Assembly (NCBI GenBank): GCA_013397455.1
Contig: VYZB01000371.1
Span: 486,698 to 550,697 of the forward strand
Direction: 5' to 3'
DNA length: 64,000 nucleotides
DNA from: Crotophaga sulcirostris
Taxonomy: Eukaryota; Chordata; Aves; Cuculiformes; Crotophagidae
Part shown: piece by piece, positions 13,391 to 25,210 of the stretch
How positions within the stretch are numbered: the first letter of the stretch is position 1
How the letters are laid out: each line of letters opens with the position of its first letter
Translations under genes and position numbers: made by a program
Notes under the pieces: model-generated
Database searches by the model: none
Told to the model about the DNA's origin: nothing
Seen by the model: only the letters and a program-made list of their open reading frames with translations

Positions 13391-13962
13391 TGTGCTGGTT
13401 TTGGCTAGAATAGGGTGAATTTTCTTCATGGTAGCTAGTATGGGGCTACGTTTTGGATCTGTGCTGAAAACACTGTTGAGAACACAGGGTTTTAATTACT
13501 GCTGAGCAGTGCTTACACAGAGTCAAGGCCTTTTCTGTTTCTCACACTGCCCCAGCAGTGAGTAAGCTGGGGGTACACAAGAAGTTGGGAGGGGACACAG
13601 CTGGGACAGCTGACCCCTATTGACCCAGGGGATATTTCATGCCATATGATGTCATGCTCAGCATACAAAACTGAGGGAAGAGGACAGAATGGGGGTACAT
13701 GTGGAGTGGTGGCATTTGTCCTCTGAAGTAACTGTTATGCACGATGGAGCCCTGCTTTCTCGGAGATAGCTGAAGTAGTGAATTAATTTCTTGTTTTACT
13801 TTGCTTGAGTGTGTGGCTTTTGCTTTACCTGTTTAACTGTCTTTATCTCAACCCGTGAGTTCTCTCACTTTCATTTTTCGGATTCTCTTCTTCATCCCAC
13901 TGTGAGGGAGTCAGCAAGCAGATGCGTGGTGCTTAATTGCCTGCTTGGGTCAAGCCGCCACA
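13391..13962 (+). mobile_element. Solo LTR of an avian endogenous retrovirus
   Basis: The block begins TGTGCTGGTTTTGGCTAGAA and ends CCGCCACA, so it has the TG...CA ends of a long terminal repeat, and it is 572 bp long. Internal words (TAGTATGGGGCTACG, GCTGAGCAGTGCTTACACAG, GGGAGGGGACACAGCTGGGA) fit an LTR type that I recall as common in neoavian birds. A CRE-like TGATGTCA at 13647-13654 and a decayed TATA-like CATACAAAA at 13662-13670 mark the likely U3 promoter. No internal retroviral gene and no second LTR occur in the window, so recombination to a solo LTR is inferred. I see no matching target-site duplication: the flanking bases are GTTAC on the left and GCCAT on the right. Confidence 0.78.
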
Positions 13963-14400
13963 GCCATGTTGTACCTGTACATGTCTCCAACCCTTGTCTA
14001 CTGGTGGACCATGGACTCTGGGATGTAGCAGCCTGCCTCCAGACTAGGCCTCTTACATGTACATTGTAACTTGTCTGTAGCCCTGTCTCCCAGATGGACT
14101 TTGGACCCAAGGTGTAGCCCTATCTCCAGCCCTATCTCTGGCCCCATAACCAGCTGCTTCTGACAGAACTCTCTCTGGACTTGGCTTGGTCTACCGCTGT
14201 GTTTGAGACTGTTGATGGGCCCTCTTACCAGCACTGTGCTCTGCTTGCCATGTTCCAACCCTGTGGGATGGTGCCCTGGTGGTTAGAGTACAGCCAGCAA
14301 GGATGCCCCCCTCTGCTCCTGGCTCCCCATCCCTAGGGGAGCACTTAGCTCTCACTGTGCCCTGGCAGCAATGGTTGTCAGCACAGATCTCCATCGTGAG
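13963..14400. repeat. GC-enriched block with degenerate ~83-bp tandem duplication
   Basis: Immediately right of the LTR the DNA is much richer in G+C than the window average. A segment containing TTGTCT, then ATGGACT(C/T)TGG, then TGTAGC, then CTCCAG recurs: the first ATGGACT is at 14011 and the second at 14094, with indels between copies. Further CTCTGGCC/CTCTCTGG words follow. Several overlapping short open frames on both strands are by-products of the base composition. It may be part of an older interspersed repeat or a decayed minisatellite. I do not recognise the family. Confidence 0.45.
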
Positions 14401-17400
14401 ATCACCCTGTCAGAACCAAAACTTTCAGGCCCACCAGATTTCCCTTTGATCTCCTCCTTTAACTGAACACATCTATCAGCTTTACAAAACTGACATACAG
14501 CTATCAGATTCACAAGCTTGAAAGAAAAAGAAATAGCTCTTTTATGAAACCAAGAATGAAAACCAGAACATTCTGTCATAGTGGGCTTATTGTAAATACA
14601 ATAATAGATCCATTGCAGAACAGAGGAAAACAAAAATATATGCCATTTTCTACATTTTCTAAAGTTAATTTTATATACAGATATTCTTTAAATTACACTA
14701 TTACCAAAATGAGATAGTCATAAAAAGCATGGACTTCAGTGGAGCCATAATTTCACTCCAGATTATTACATTTCAGATGTCTGTATTGAAGGGACTGTGC
14801 ACAGCTCTGATATCAGTAGAGAAGTTTCAACATGACCTGTCATTGTGCTCTGAAGTAGGTCTCATTCCTTCTATATTTATTGGTTATCTTCGTGAGACAA
14901 CCAGGGATCTTCATACAAACCAAGACCCTATGCTATATAGTTACAGCAAATTATAGTTTCCTGTCCAGTGAGTTTATAAACAAAATGTTTAGACAGAGCA
15001 GATGAGGAGGCAGAAAATATAAGTATCTGTAATAACAGAGTGAATCAGTTTTGATAGGCTAGTTCTTGTAGATGAATTATTTTGTTTCTTATCAGCTGGG
15101 AGAATTTTCAAGGTGCCACAGCAGATAAAGAATTTAAAGCTTATTTATAGGGGCATAATGTTGTCATATAGAAGGACTGGACTGGGAGTAAATATAAAGG
15201 TGCTAATAAGAAAAGCCTTCCTGAGACTCGTAAGATTTATAGAAAATATCGAAACCTAAAAGTAAAACGTGTAATTAATATGAGGGCTGTATAGTAAATA
15301 AGAACGTGAAAGGTGTTGAATGTAGTGAGACAATGCTGACTTTCCTTTGGTGGCAGAATGAAAATTCGCAAAAATAATGATGAAGGAGGAAATTATTCAA
15401 ATAGCAGCATATAAAAGGATTTGAAAGACACAGTGAAGATTGCATTTGTACAAGGCAAGAATGATGGCTGGAGGAGTACTCCATGATAACAATATTAAGT
15501 CAAAAGGAGTGACAGATTATTGGTAGATGAGCGGTTTCAATGAAAACAGAAGGCTAAGTCAAAGATGAACCTCAGTTTGTGGCAAGGGAGCTCCCTGTGG
15601 AAGGGAGCAGAAAACATACATGTTGCTCTTTGCAGTTCTAAATTTCTTTACAAGCGTATATTAAATACAATAATTTAACTAAGATTGTTGAGTCTGCAAT
15701 AGCAACAAGGCAAATCAAAAGCAATGTTCTGTCTCTCTGAAAGGGATGGAAGCCCTGCTTCACACAGGCAGTTGTGTTGCTCAGGTGCGGGAATTCTAAC
15801 TGGGATGACAATGCTAGAGCTATTCACTCTCTGTTCTTTCTGCATAAGGCTTTGTGACTGTCTTTTACCCCTTCTTGTTACATCTTTAGTATTTATGGGT
15901 TATTTTACACACTTTTGCTACATGTTCTTTGTTTCTTTTATTATGCCCCCAAAAAGGACCTCTCAAGGATATGTTCTCTTATCCATAACTGACCATTTCT
16001 GATTTTCTTTTAAATCCTTGGGGCTTCTGTTGTCATCCCATCCTTACGCTTTCAAGGGCACGTACTACAGGAATGAATCTTGGTGGTGATTTTCTTAGGG
16101 AATTTGCTGCCTTTGCCCCAATGGTAGGGTCTCAACACATTACTGCAGGAAATAATGCACAGTTAACTAATTTATAGGTACCCTAGATGTTAGTAGTATA
16201 CCTTTGAGTTCATAGGTATAAAAGGATTACTACCTATTAATTTAGTAACATTCATGTATCTTCAAATGTGAGTTTCCTGGAAAGTCTAACAAAGATTTTG
16301 TGATGGTGTTGAAAATAGATCAGACTGATATTGTGTCAGCCCTTGAATGGTTGCTAGCTGAGAAAATTCCTTTCTCTATGTGTATTGATTTATATGCTTA
16401 CCCAGTCTTTATTCAGTAGTGATTCATCAAAGAAGAGGGAATATTATTTTATGTGAGCATACTCAAGCCACTGTATCCCACTACCAAATGATCAGGTTAA
16501 AATTCACGACTGACTTCCGAGCAGCAGTAAGCAGCTGTTCCACTTGTGATTTTTTGCCAGTCTTTGATTGATCTGTAATACTCTTGGTGATTTTTTTCAT
16601 TTCTTTTTTTCTCATTTTCTTTGGCATAGGGGTATAATTTTGGGGCAGAAATATTCTCATGGTAAATTTCTCTCAGTTAAGAGAAAGGTATTAATACCAA
16701 AATAAGAATGCAATTGTGCACTTGCGATATTTCCCTTTGATGTGTAACTAGGTCTTTAAAAAATACTAAATCTAATAATCCAGATATCATGACAAATGCA
16801 TACTTGCCTCTGTCACTGGCAGGAGTCCGATTACGTGTGCTTTCTGCTGAAGAAAAGTTCTAGTAATTAATGATAAATATTTAATAATAGTTAAGATGAT
16901 TACAAAAGGGGAATAATGAATCTGAAGGCCATAACTATTTAATAATTTTAGGCAAATTTAACAGAAAAAGAAGGAAAACAACCCCAAGTCTAAACCTTAA
17001 GACAGACATTTCTATTACCATGACTCAATATTGCCAGAATTTAGAGAGGCAGATGTTGTAAATATAAGCTTCTTGAGACAGGAACTACTGACTAAAAATT
17101 AGTTTGTTGTATCATTAAGACAAACAAAACATGCTATAAAAACAATAAAGGTTTCAAAAGACAGAAGGAAAGTAATTAATGTTGGTCAGTGTGTAACCAG
17201 TAAATAGTACCAGTATCTAATCAAAGTGTATTTCCAGATTTACATTTTGGAAGTTTGGATTTATGGAAAATGTGACCTTCAAGTAAGCAATTGTGTATTA
17301 AATTGTGATTCAGTTCTTCCCTAACTGCAAGAACTAGACTTTGCAGTGTAAAAGAAGAGCTTTAATGTAGCTTTCTATCTGTAAATTATTTAGTTCACAG

Positions 17401-17719
17401 ATCAATTATTATGGTTGTGCTTGATATTTTGGGAAATGCCTCTATGCTTTGTAAGCTACAGCTAGAATTCTGTCAGCCCTAAAGTATGTGGTACTTACTC
17501 CAGAGAGACTCCTTCACTGACTAAGCAAGCAATAGCATTTGGTGTTCCATAATGGATATAGTGATATAATAGCAAGGATAGGAAAGGAAAAGAGAGATTT
17601 TTTCTGAGTAATATAAAATTTCTGTACAATATAGAGGGCTTCTGTTTGTATTGTAGTATGTGGAACAAACAGTACACTCACCTGTAGCAGAGAATAAGTG
17701 AAGGTGCAATAAGTGTTTT
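14401..17719. other. A+T-rich non-coding DNA
   Basis: No supported gene or element. A plus-strand frame at 15724-16002 (92 codons) is hydrophobic and cysteine-rich, but it has neither a splice context nor a recognisable family signature, so I treat it as chance. Confidence 0.6.
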
Positions 17720-17940
17720 CTTTATATATTTTTTACAACTGTATATATAATTACCTATATAAAATACATTCTTTTTATTATCTATATAATATACATCCCA
17801 TAACTAACAAAAATATATTGGTATAGTATTAATTATACTGTAGTACTATAAATAAACCATTATTACATAATTTACATATATATCACATATCATAAATATA
17901 TGATATATACCTATGTATCTATATAGATACATATCAGTCA
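17720..17940. repeat. Extreme A+T-rich patch with clustered inverted repeats
   Basis: About 220 bp of nearly pure A/T sequence holds several self-complementary words. TATGTATCTATATAGATACATA at 17912-17933 is a perfect 22-bp palindrome in which every base pairs. ATATCATA (17887-17894) and TATGATAT (17899-17906) form an 8-bp stem with a 4-base loop. AGTAT (17825-17829) and ATACT (17835-17839) form a small hairpin. TATAGTA (17822-17828) and TACTATA (17844-17850) pair around it. Cruciform formation or slippage-prone DNA is plausible. A transposon terminal structure is not supported, because no element body is recognised between the arms. Confidence 0.8.
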
Positions 17941-19533
17941 TGTTTCTCTATACAACAGAGTACGTTACAGGATACGATAATGCTACTTTCTCCCATGGAA
18001 TACACAAAGGAGTTGTCTATTACTATTACTATAACTGCTTATTCAATAATCGCATTCTTATTTTAGAACCCTATGGCTCTAATTTGGCTGACGATCATTT
18101 GGATGATCGAGTTTCCTACTAGAAATTGTCTGGCACTGCTTTACCAATTCAGCATAGAAACTAGATAACCCTGAACCTGTGTAGATGGTTTCAGACTTTC
18201 TTTCCCCATTAAGCAACATTTACCTATAATGGACGTGCCAGAAGTTCATGGTGTTTAAGCCACAGCTGTCCATATTCTGTCTGATTGACTAGAGAATTGT
18301 TGATAATTCTTTACACATATATAACTATATTTTACTACTTGACCTACGTTTTTAATTGATCACAAACTAAGGTATGATTAAAAGGTTTTGGAATTGGCTT
18401 GGGAATGGTAGAAATCATGTCATTTCCAGGGAAATGGAGTTAATGAAATAAAATACCTATAAAGTTAATTATCCATGTGTATTTTAAAAGACCCATTAGC
18501 TATATGCTCTATATTCTGTACATATCAGGTATGAAATTCTGGACCAATACATTTTCCTTTGTTTTGGATAAAATATGGGCAATGCTTGACATCGTAGCAG
18601 TATTGCTGGAGTACAGGATAACTAACACAGGAAAAACAAAAAGATATGTTAAAGAATTTTTCAAGGACTTTGGCTAACATATAGGGCATTAACTTTAAGA
18701 AAATATCCTGTACATGCCAATGTAAACACGAATAATCTATACGCATGCTTTATGTTTCTTGCTTGCTCTGGAACCAACAAATTAGAAGTGTATTTCTATG
18801 GGTTGTATAGAAAGAGAAAGCAATGTAACAAGACCATAGGGAAAGAAAGTCTATGAATTATTGCCAACTTCTTGTTGAGCTTCTAGAGTTTTCATGTATG
18901 ACTTATGTTTCATACTGAATTTAATGTGAAATTTAGCCTTTTTAGGAAACAACAGTTTCTGTGTGAATTTATATCTGTAAAAGTTCTCTATGTTCTTTGT
19001 TCATTTTTAACCCCTGGTCCTACATGGTTGAAAAGTGTCTTCCCCTGGTACATGGTCAGAATAGGAAATAAAAGAGAAAAATCCAAAAATATATTGTAAA
19101 AATAATTTTCTTTTTCTCCTGTTAAGATTTACAATATTCTTTTCCAATTAAAAAGGAAAAACCTTATTACTTTTCCTGTATTTGTACATATTCCAACTGA
19201 AATTTTAATCAGTCATTGGCTGAATTATACAACATGTAATCCTTTTAGATTTCTCATATTTATAATCTTCTCATAGTTTCTGTTTTCCCATATTGCAGCG
19301 TATGACAACTCCATAAACCTGTGATTAATTCTCTACATATGGTTTCCACAGAGTTTTTGTTTTAGTCTTTATTAAAATTAATATATAGTCTACAATATAA
19401 TAAAACAATATGGAGATTTATTTTAAATCAATGGTGCCTTAGGCCAATTTAATCGACCCAGTAATAACATTTAAATTGACCCAGATAATCTGATCTACAT
19501 GCAGCAGTGCTGTGCCCTGCAATGGAATTATCA
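17941..19533. other. A+T-rich non-coding DNA
   Basis: I see only chance open frames of up to about 73 codons and no element ends. Confidence 0.6.
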
Positions 19534-19824
19534 TTACATTTTACACAGTAGCAGCAAAGATGATGACATTAGGAAACTGACCATTAAATAGAGCCCTTCT
19601 GCAATGGTCCGGAAATTGGTCATAATAAAAATTACGTGTATAATGTTTGATAGCTGCATAAGGTGAAATGGCCAATAAACTTCTTCAGTGCTGTCTATTG
19701 GGTTCATCCGTACAAAGAGCTTCCTTTCATCAATGTCACAGTCATGCATGACATGGTCTATAAAATCCCTAATTTCTGGAGGGAAACTGTTTCTGTCAGA
19801 CACACTTTGTGTCGTCCTCCATGT
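19534..19824 (-). other. Candidate protein-coding exon, unassigned
   Basis: On the minus strand a reading frame is open from 19830 (in-frame TAA at 19831-19833) to a TAA at 19534-19536, about 97 codons from a possible acceptor AG just upstream of 19824. Upstream of that AG lies a T-rich tract (TAATTCTTTTTACTTCGG). The first half of the product is charged and mixed (PPEIRDFIDHVMHD, then DERKLFVRMNPIDSTEEVYW). The second half is strongly hydrophobic and could hold one or two membrane segments (NIIHVIFIMTNF; EGLYLMVSFLMSSSLLLL). Codons such as GAC, CTC, CGG and AAG are less A/T-biased than the surroundings. A donor-like GTAAAA lies at 19544-19539, just before the stop. I cannot name a family. 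Alternatives are a relic pseudogene exon or a chance frame. Confidence 0.3.
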
Positions 19825-22800
19825 CTCATATTACCGAAGTAAAAAGAATTAACCACTGAGTTGCCTAGCTCGTAACATTTTAAATATGTGGAATCTCAGA
19901 GTCCTGAGAATCATTTTGCTGTTGGCAGATGTCTTTTATTGGTCATAAACCAAAATGTTAATGATTTTTTTTAAGAAAATATAAATATGTATACATACAC
20001 TCAATATGAAATGCAAATTATATTAACATAACTATATGTGATACATGTATTATATAAAATGTATAAATGTGAAGACTTGTGATTACAAAATATTCCAGTA
20101 TTCCTCCTCTTTTCCCTACCGTGAAAAATCCCTTGATTGTGAATTAAAAAATAAACCAAATAACTTTCTTCCTCTCCCTCTTGTTCCTCCCTGCCCTATC
20201 ACAATGCTTCAAGGAAATGAACTTCTCTGAAGTGAAAGGATAGGATGGCTTTGGTTTTTTTCCACGATAGACAGTAGATTCATGAAAGCTGAAAATAATT
20301 ATTTTTATTATACATTTAAATTTAAATAGCTTTCCTCTGGTATTTAATTGCTTAGTTTTATGAATGAAAAGATTCATAAATCAGATGATTCAGAAGATAT
20401 AAGGAGGACCCTTTTATTGAAAAATTGTGACTTATTCTATATGAATTGATAGTAATGCTTTTATTATTTACTGTTTTTATTATACTATGACTATAATAGT
20501 GGCTGAGGTAGTCATTCTTGAGACTAATTGTATTCTAAAAAACATGTAGTAACAAGGTCTTATACATATAAGACATTGCAAAAGTGTAGCTGATTGAAGA
20601 TACGGATGTTAGCGGACAATGGAGTTCTGAGACAATCAAAACTGATGTAGTGACCAACTCTGTAGTTTAAAAGACATTAATGACATTGCTGCAGGCTGAG
20701 CCACATTTTCAAAACAAGGGATAACGAACTACTGTTTACTGTACACCAAAGCATCAACTTTGCTGCGTGGGATGTATAGGCGAATCAACCTAGGAGAACC
20801 ACCCTGTATTTAATAGGGTTCTCTCTGTGTATAGAAATGTTAAAGGCAGAAGGAAAACACTCTCCTGAAAGGATGAGGATGTCTACTCAAGCACTGTTCA
20901 GTTAATACATTACAGTAAGAATTTATTATTTTACCTCATATATTTTGTTTTGTGTTCTATCTCTATACATGCTTGGAACATTAATTTCAATATTTTCATT
21001 ATTCTACTGTAGCTGGTGTGCATGTTATGACTTATCCAAATCTATTTTGCCAGGAAAGAATAACAACTGTAATATTTTCTTTTTACCCTACTACATAATT
21101 TCTTCCACATACAGACCTTCTTGAAACTGCACCCCAATCCAAGTTCAGACAAATGAAGACAGTAATATATTGCTCAGTTTCTTGTTGACATAGTGTGCTC
21201 AAAATCCTAACTGTTTTTGAGTTCTTGTTTGTACAGAGGACTTTACAGCATTTCATTCTTTCAGGCCTGTTTTAATACTCACAGGACCTTCTCTAGTTCC
21301 TTTTATCTACCACTAAACTCTTTGTAGGCATGAAATTGCTTGTTTTGAATGCTTGTCTGTGAGAAGTAGCACAGAAATCCTGTCTGCCAACCAGCCGCTG
21401 CAATACGTTGGAAAAAATAAAGCCAAATAAAGCATTGAAATTCTTGTTTCTATGTGGGTAACCAGCAGCTCTTTTTCATGACTTTTTGAAAGTATAGTCA
21501 CTATGACAGGCTAGTGCTAGTCACAATGTTGTTTCCATTTGTGTCTAGAAGTAGACTCTTAACCTATTTTTTTGTGAACCAGTAATATGTGAGTACTGGT
21601 AGCCCAGACAGGTGTGTGAAGCTGTATCTGGAAGCTGCAGAGATCAGTTAAGATGCTGTCACCCTTCAGCTGGACAATGAGTGAAATAAGACAATAACTT
21701 CTGTAGCATGGTCTTGGGTAGATCTAAGGAACCAGAGAGTGTACTTTAGAGACTTTTTTTAAATGCACATCCCTTTTTGCTCAAGGAGTGGTACTGATGA
21801 AGTTTTCCTCAGGTTTAGCCTCCCTAAAATCCCCACACAGCTGTACAACTCTATATTGCCTTTTATTTAATAATTTGTGTTCATGTGCCATCCTCCATGC
21901 TATAGTAATGGAAACTGCAGTAGCTGGAAGATAAAATGTGGCTTTATGATGTGTGAGCTCTGGGGAGGCTGAGAACTACAGCAGTTTGTGTACAAGTTCA
22001 AATCTATCTCTGTACATAGAAAAAATATTTTCTTTGAATCATCGTTCTTCAGATGATGATTGCTACAAGTAACTTCCTTTTGTTGAGAACTATTATTCAT
22101 ATAAATATTGAATTTCATACTTCCAGATATCTTTAATATACATTTCTTTCATATGATTGAAAGCATCCATTCTCCTTTGAAAGTCTTAGGTGTGCACCTA
22201 TTAATTGTTCTCTCACACCAGTTCGTGTATTCTGATCCTAAGCAAGGCAGTTTTACTTCATTGAGAGGCACTGTGAGAATAGGAGTGTGTGAGAATGAGC
22301 AGACCTTAGGTTTGAGAGTGGAAGGTTCTTTCTAACCCTGTCTCTGCTAATCTTCATCCATGATTTCAAGCAAGTTCTACAACTCCTCAACAGTACAATT
22401 TCTCTATCTGTGAAACTAGGGGAATTGGATGGCTAATGGCTGGATAAGAGTGCTCTGACAATTTAGTAATGTTTTTATAGTGCTCTGAAATTGGTTCACT
22501 TCAGATTCTATTTCCAGATAAGACTGTATTTTTTTTCCTAGAAGTCTAAAGAATAATTTTAACTATCAATGTTATTTGTATACTGGGAACCTCAGAGTGC
22601 TTGGGAAGTAAACCAGCAATAATATTCCTCAAATATATGCTTGAACCTCTTCAAGTTTTATCAAGACTTAATTCCACTTGATTTAGAGTAAGTATGTTGA
22701 TTCTAAGAACACCGAACCCATAATTGAATTGCTGAAAATTCACAATGAACTTCTTATAATAAGTGCAACTGAGGAACTGAGACCAGAATTATAGCAGACT

Positions 22801-24732
22801 CAAGATTTTTGGCTTTCAGGGGAGTTTGACCAAAAACCCATGTATTTTTTATAGCAATGCTCATCTTGCCCAGGTTCTGATAAAACTGTTTGGTTCTTCC
22901 TGGATGCCTTTACAATATAATTCGAGAGGAGTCAATACATCTTTTCTTTTTTTTTGATTTTGCATTAGATATCAAGCCTTTAGCTGTCCAAAAAAATTTT
23001 TTTCTGCTTCCAGCTCCTGCTAAATTCCACATTCTCTGGCATGCTCGGTCTCATAAGGGAGGACTTTCCCACTGTAGGGTATAAGTTATTTTATCTACAC
23101 CTTCTACTGATTTCAGGGGTGGTCTTTGTCCTGAATAATCGAACTTGGACTTTGCCCAGCAAGATGACTTTGGAACCAAACCTGAACAATCAGCATAACG
23201 CTCAGTTTAGTGGGGTTCTTGCTTTCTTTGTTGTGGCAGGTGTTGAACAAGTTGCAGATGTTTTGGCAGAATATGTGGTTCCCTCTTTCTCTTCTTCCAT
23301 AACTAGAAATTTCCTTATAAAATTAGAATATTAACTTTGCTAAGTGCTGGTCAGTTCTTACGAGGCAATATGTCACTGCTAGCTTTAAGTGTTTGTTTTC
23401 ATTATGGCAACTCAAATGCATGTTTTGTAGTATGCAGTCTGCTTCTATTAGAGGTTTTTTACTGGGGTCAGATGGGTCACTTAGAAGCAACAGACATACT
23501 GTCTCCATTGCTTAGTGTCCTCAGACAGTCAGGTTATTCACTCCATATTTCTAAAGAGCTCTTTCAAATCACTTCCAAAGGCTTAATGTACTCACATTCA
23601 GAATCTTTGGGATATTGTTTTTAGTTTTTCTTTTCCTCAGAAGTTACAGTTGCTAAAAGATCCGGAGACTGAAGCAAATCTGTGATTTTTCCCACAGATT
23701 CTCTTCATTTGTATTAGATATAATCTCAAATTTGTTTTAATGAGCTTGTCTGATAAAACCGTGCATTTTTCATTAAAGTTGTGCCATGGTTATATATAGA
23801 AGGTGGAACTAAAGGAAGGACAGAACATGACTGATAACATTTCAGTGATTTCTACTTTCAGTGTTTTTATCTATTACTTTTTTAAAGTCATTGTAGTTTA
23901 AATCAACTTTAAGGATTTTAATTAGAAGGACATATCAATATTTCAAGAATTTTTAAAGTGTGAATAAGAAACTCGTAAATGGTATTTTTATCCTTTAAGG
24001 CTACTTCCACGTCCAGAAAATATATATACTTTAGAACAGTCTTTCCTGTTCCTCAGTTTTCTTAAGAGTCACTGCTGTCTGCTAGCTAATGAGAAGCTTC
24101 CCTGCCATTTTTGTACTGCTCTTCAATAAGTTACTCATCTACTCACTTCTCATGTTTTTCATTCTGATCTTTAGCTCTTGTTTTCTTATTATCACTGATG
24201 AGCTTGTTGTGTGACTAACGGATAAGTGCAACTGCAAATCACATCTTTTCTGTAGTTTGTTCTTATGGAATACCAGACTCTTAACATGGAAAAGAATTAA
24301 AGAGAGGTTCCTGATTGAAACAAATCGTTCCAGCAACACCATTTATTTGCACAAGATCCTATGAAGAAAGCACCAGGGACTCCAAAGCACAAGACCTGTA
24401 TACAAAACTCATCTTGGTTACAGCTAGGCTTTTGAGAATTTCATGGATTTAAAACAAAAGTGTAATTGGAATACGTGTTTCTGTGTTGAGCTTATTTAGA
24501 ACCTTGACTGATCTGGAACACAGAAGATTAACTTTATCACTACCACTGGGACTTAACAAATAATTTCTTTAGCCAAGCCAAATAATCAGTCAGACAGGTA
24601 CTTTTCTCTTAAACTTGGGAAACTCAGGTCATTGCAATCCTATTCTCTGCTTTGTCGTCAACATCCTAAGCCTGCTGTGGAGAGACCTGGCTGTCCTATG
24701 TTGCATTTAAAATTGTAACAGTAGAATTGTAG
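19825..24732. other. A+T-rich non-coding DNA
   Basis: No gene is supported. Open frames of up to 97 codons around 22890-23624 overlap in different phases and have no splice-site framing. No CR1 tail or LTR end is seen in this stretch. Confidence 0.6.
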
Positions 24733-25210
24733 CTGTGCTGGTTTAAGCATAGATAAGGTAGAGCTTGTAGGGAGAACTGACGTCTTTCATTGTGCCGAGT
24801 GATATAGCTGAGAAAAAAAAAAGGAGTGCTACAGGGATTTTTTTAATCTCTTACAGCAACAGCAGACCAGAGAATGTTAAAGAATGACAAAAATGAGCTG
24901 AGCTTTTCTTTTTCTGGGAGGGGGGAAAAAATGTTCTTTTATCCCCTATTGTACAGTGGCTAAACAGTTGGGTCTCCTGCCCACTGATAATTTTGAATGG
25001 ATGGTTGTGAGCAACTTGCCTATCAGCTACTTCCAGAGAATCCACCTGAAAAGAACTGCTTTGTAGAAATTCTGGTGAGAAGTTTATCCTCACCCAGACA
25101 GGTAAAACTCCCCAGTGCGTAGGACTGTTGTGGATATCTCCTGGGGGGAGACAGGAAGAGTGAAAAAGGGGAGGTAAAGAGTCGTAGGTCTTTTTGGAAG
25201 AGGAGAACAT
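24733..25210 (+). other. Possible decayed LTR start and GC-raised block
   Basis: TGTGCTGGTTTAAGC at 24735 resembles the first bases of the LTR at 13391 (TGTGCTGGTTTTGGC), and the next 15 bases (ATAGATAAGGTAGAG) can be aligned loosely with it. Beyond that the resemblance is lost. A purine-rich, GC-raised tract near 25140-25200 could belong to the same remnant. I cannot find the 3' end or a target-site duplication, so this may be coincidence. Confidence 0.2.

Noticed and set aside
13809..14633. Cluster of overlapping open frames of 67-93 codons on both strands
   Set aside because: They fall in the LTR and the GC-enriched block, overlap each other in several phases and show no retroviral or host motif. 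Low stop frequency from higher GC explains most of them.
15724..16002. Hydrophobic 92-codon plus-strand frame that could pass for a membrane protein
   Set aside because: T-rich DNA translated in this phase gives Phe/Leu/Cys-rich peptides. There is no splice framing and no family signature.
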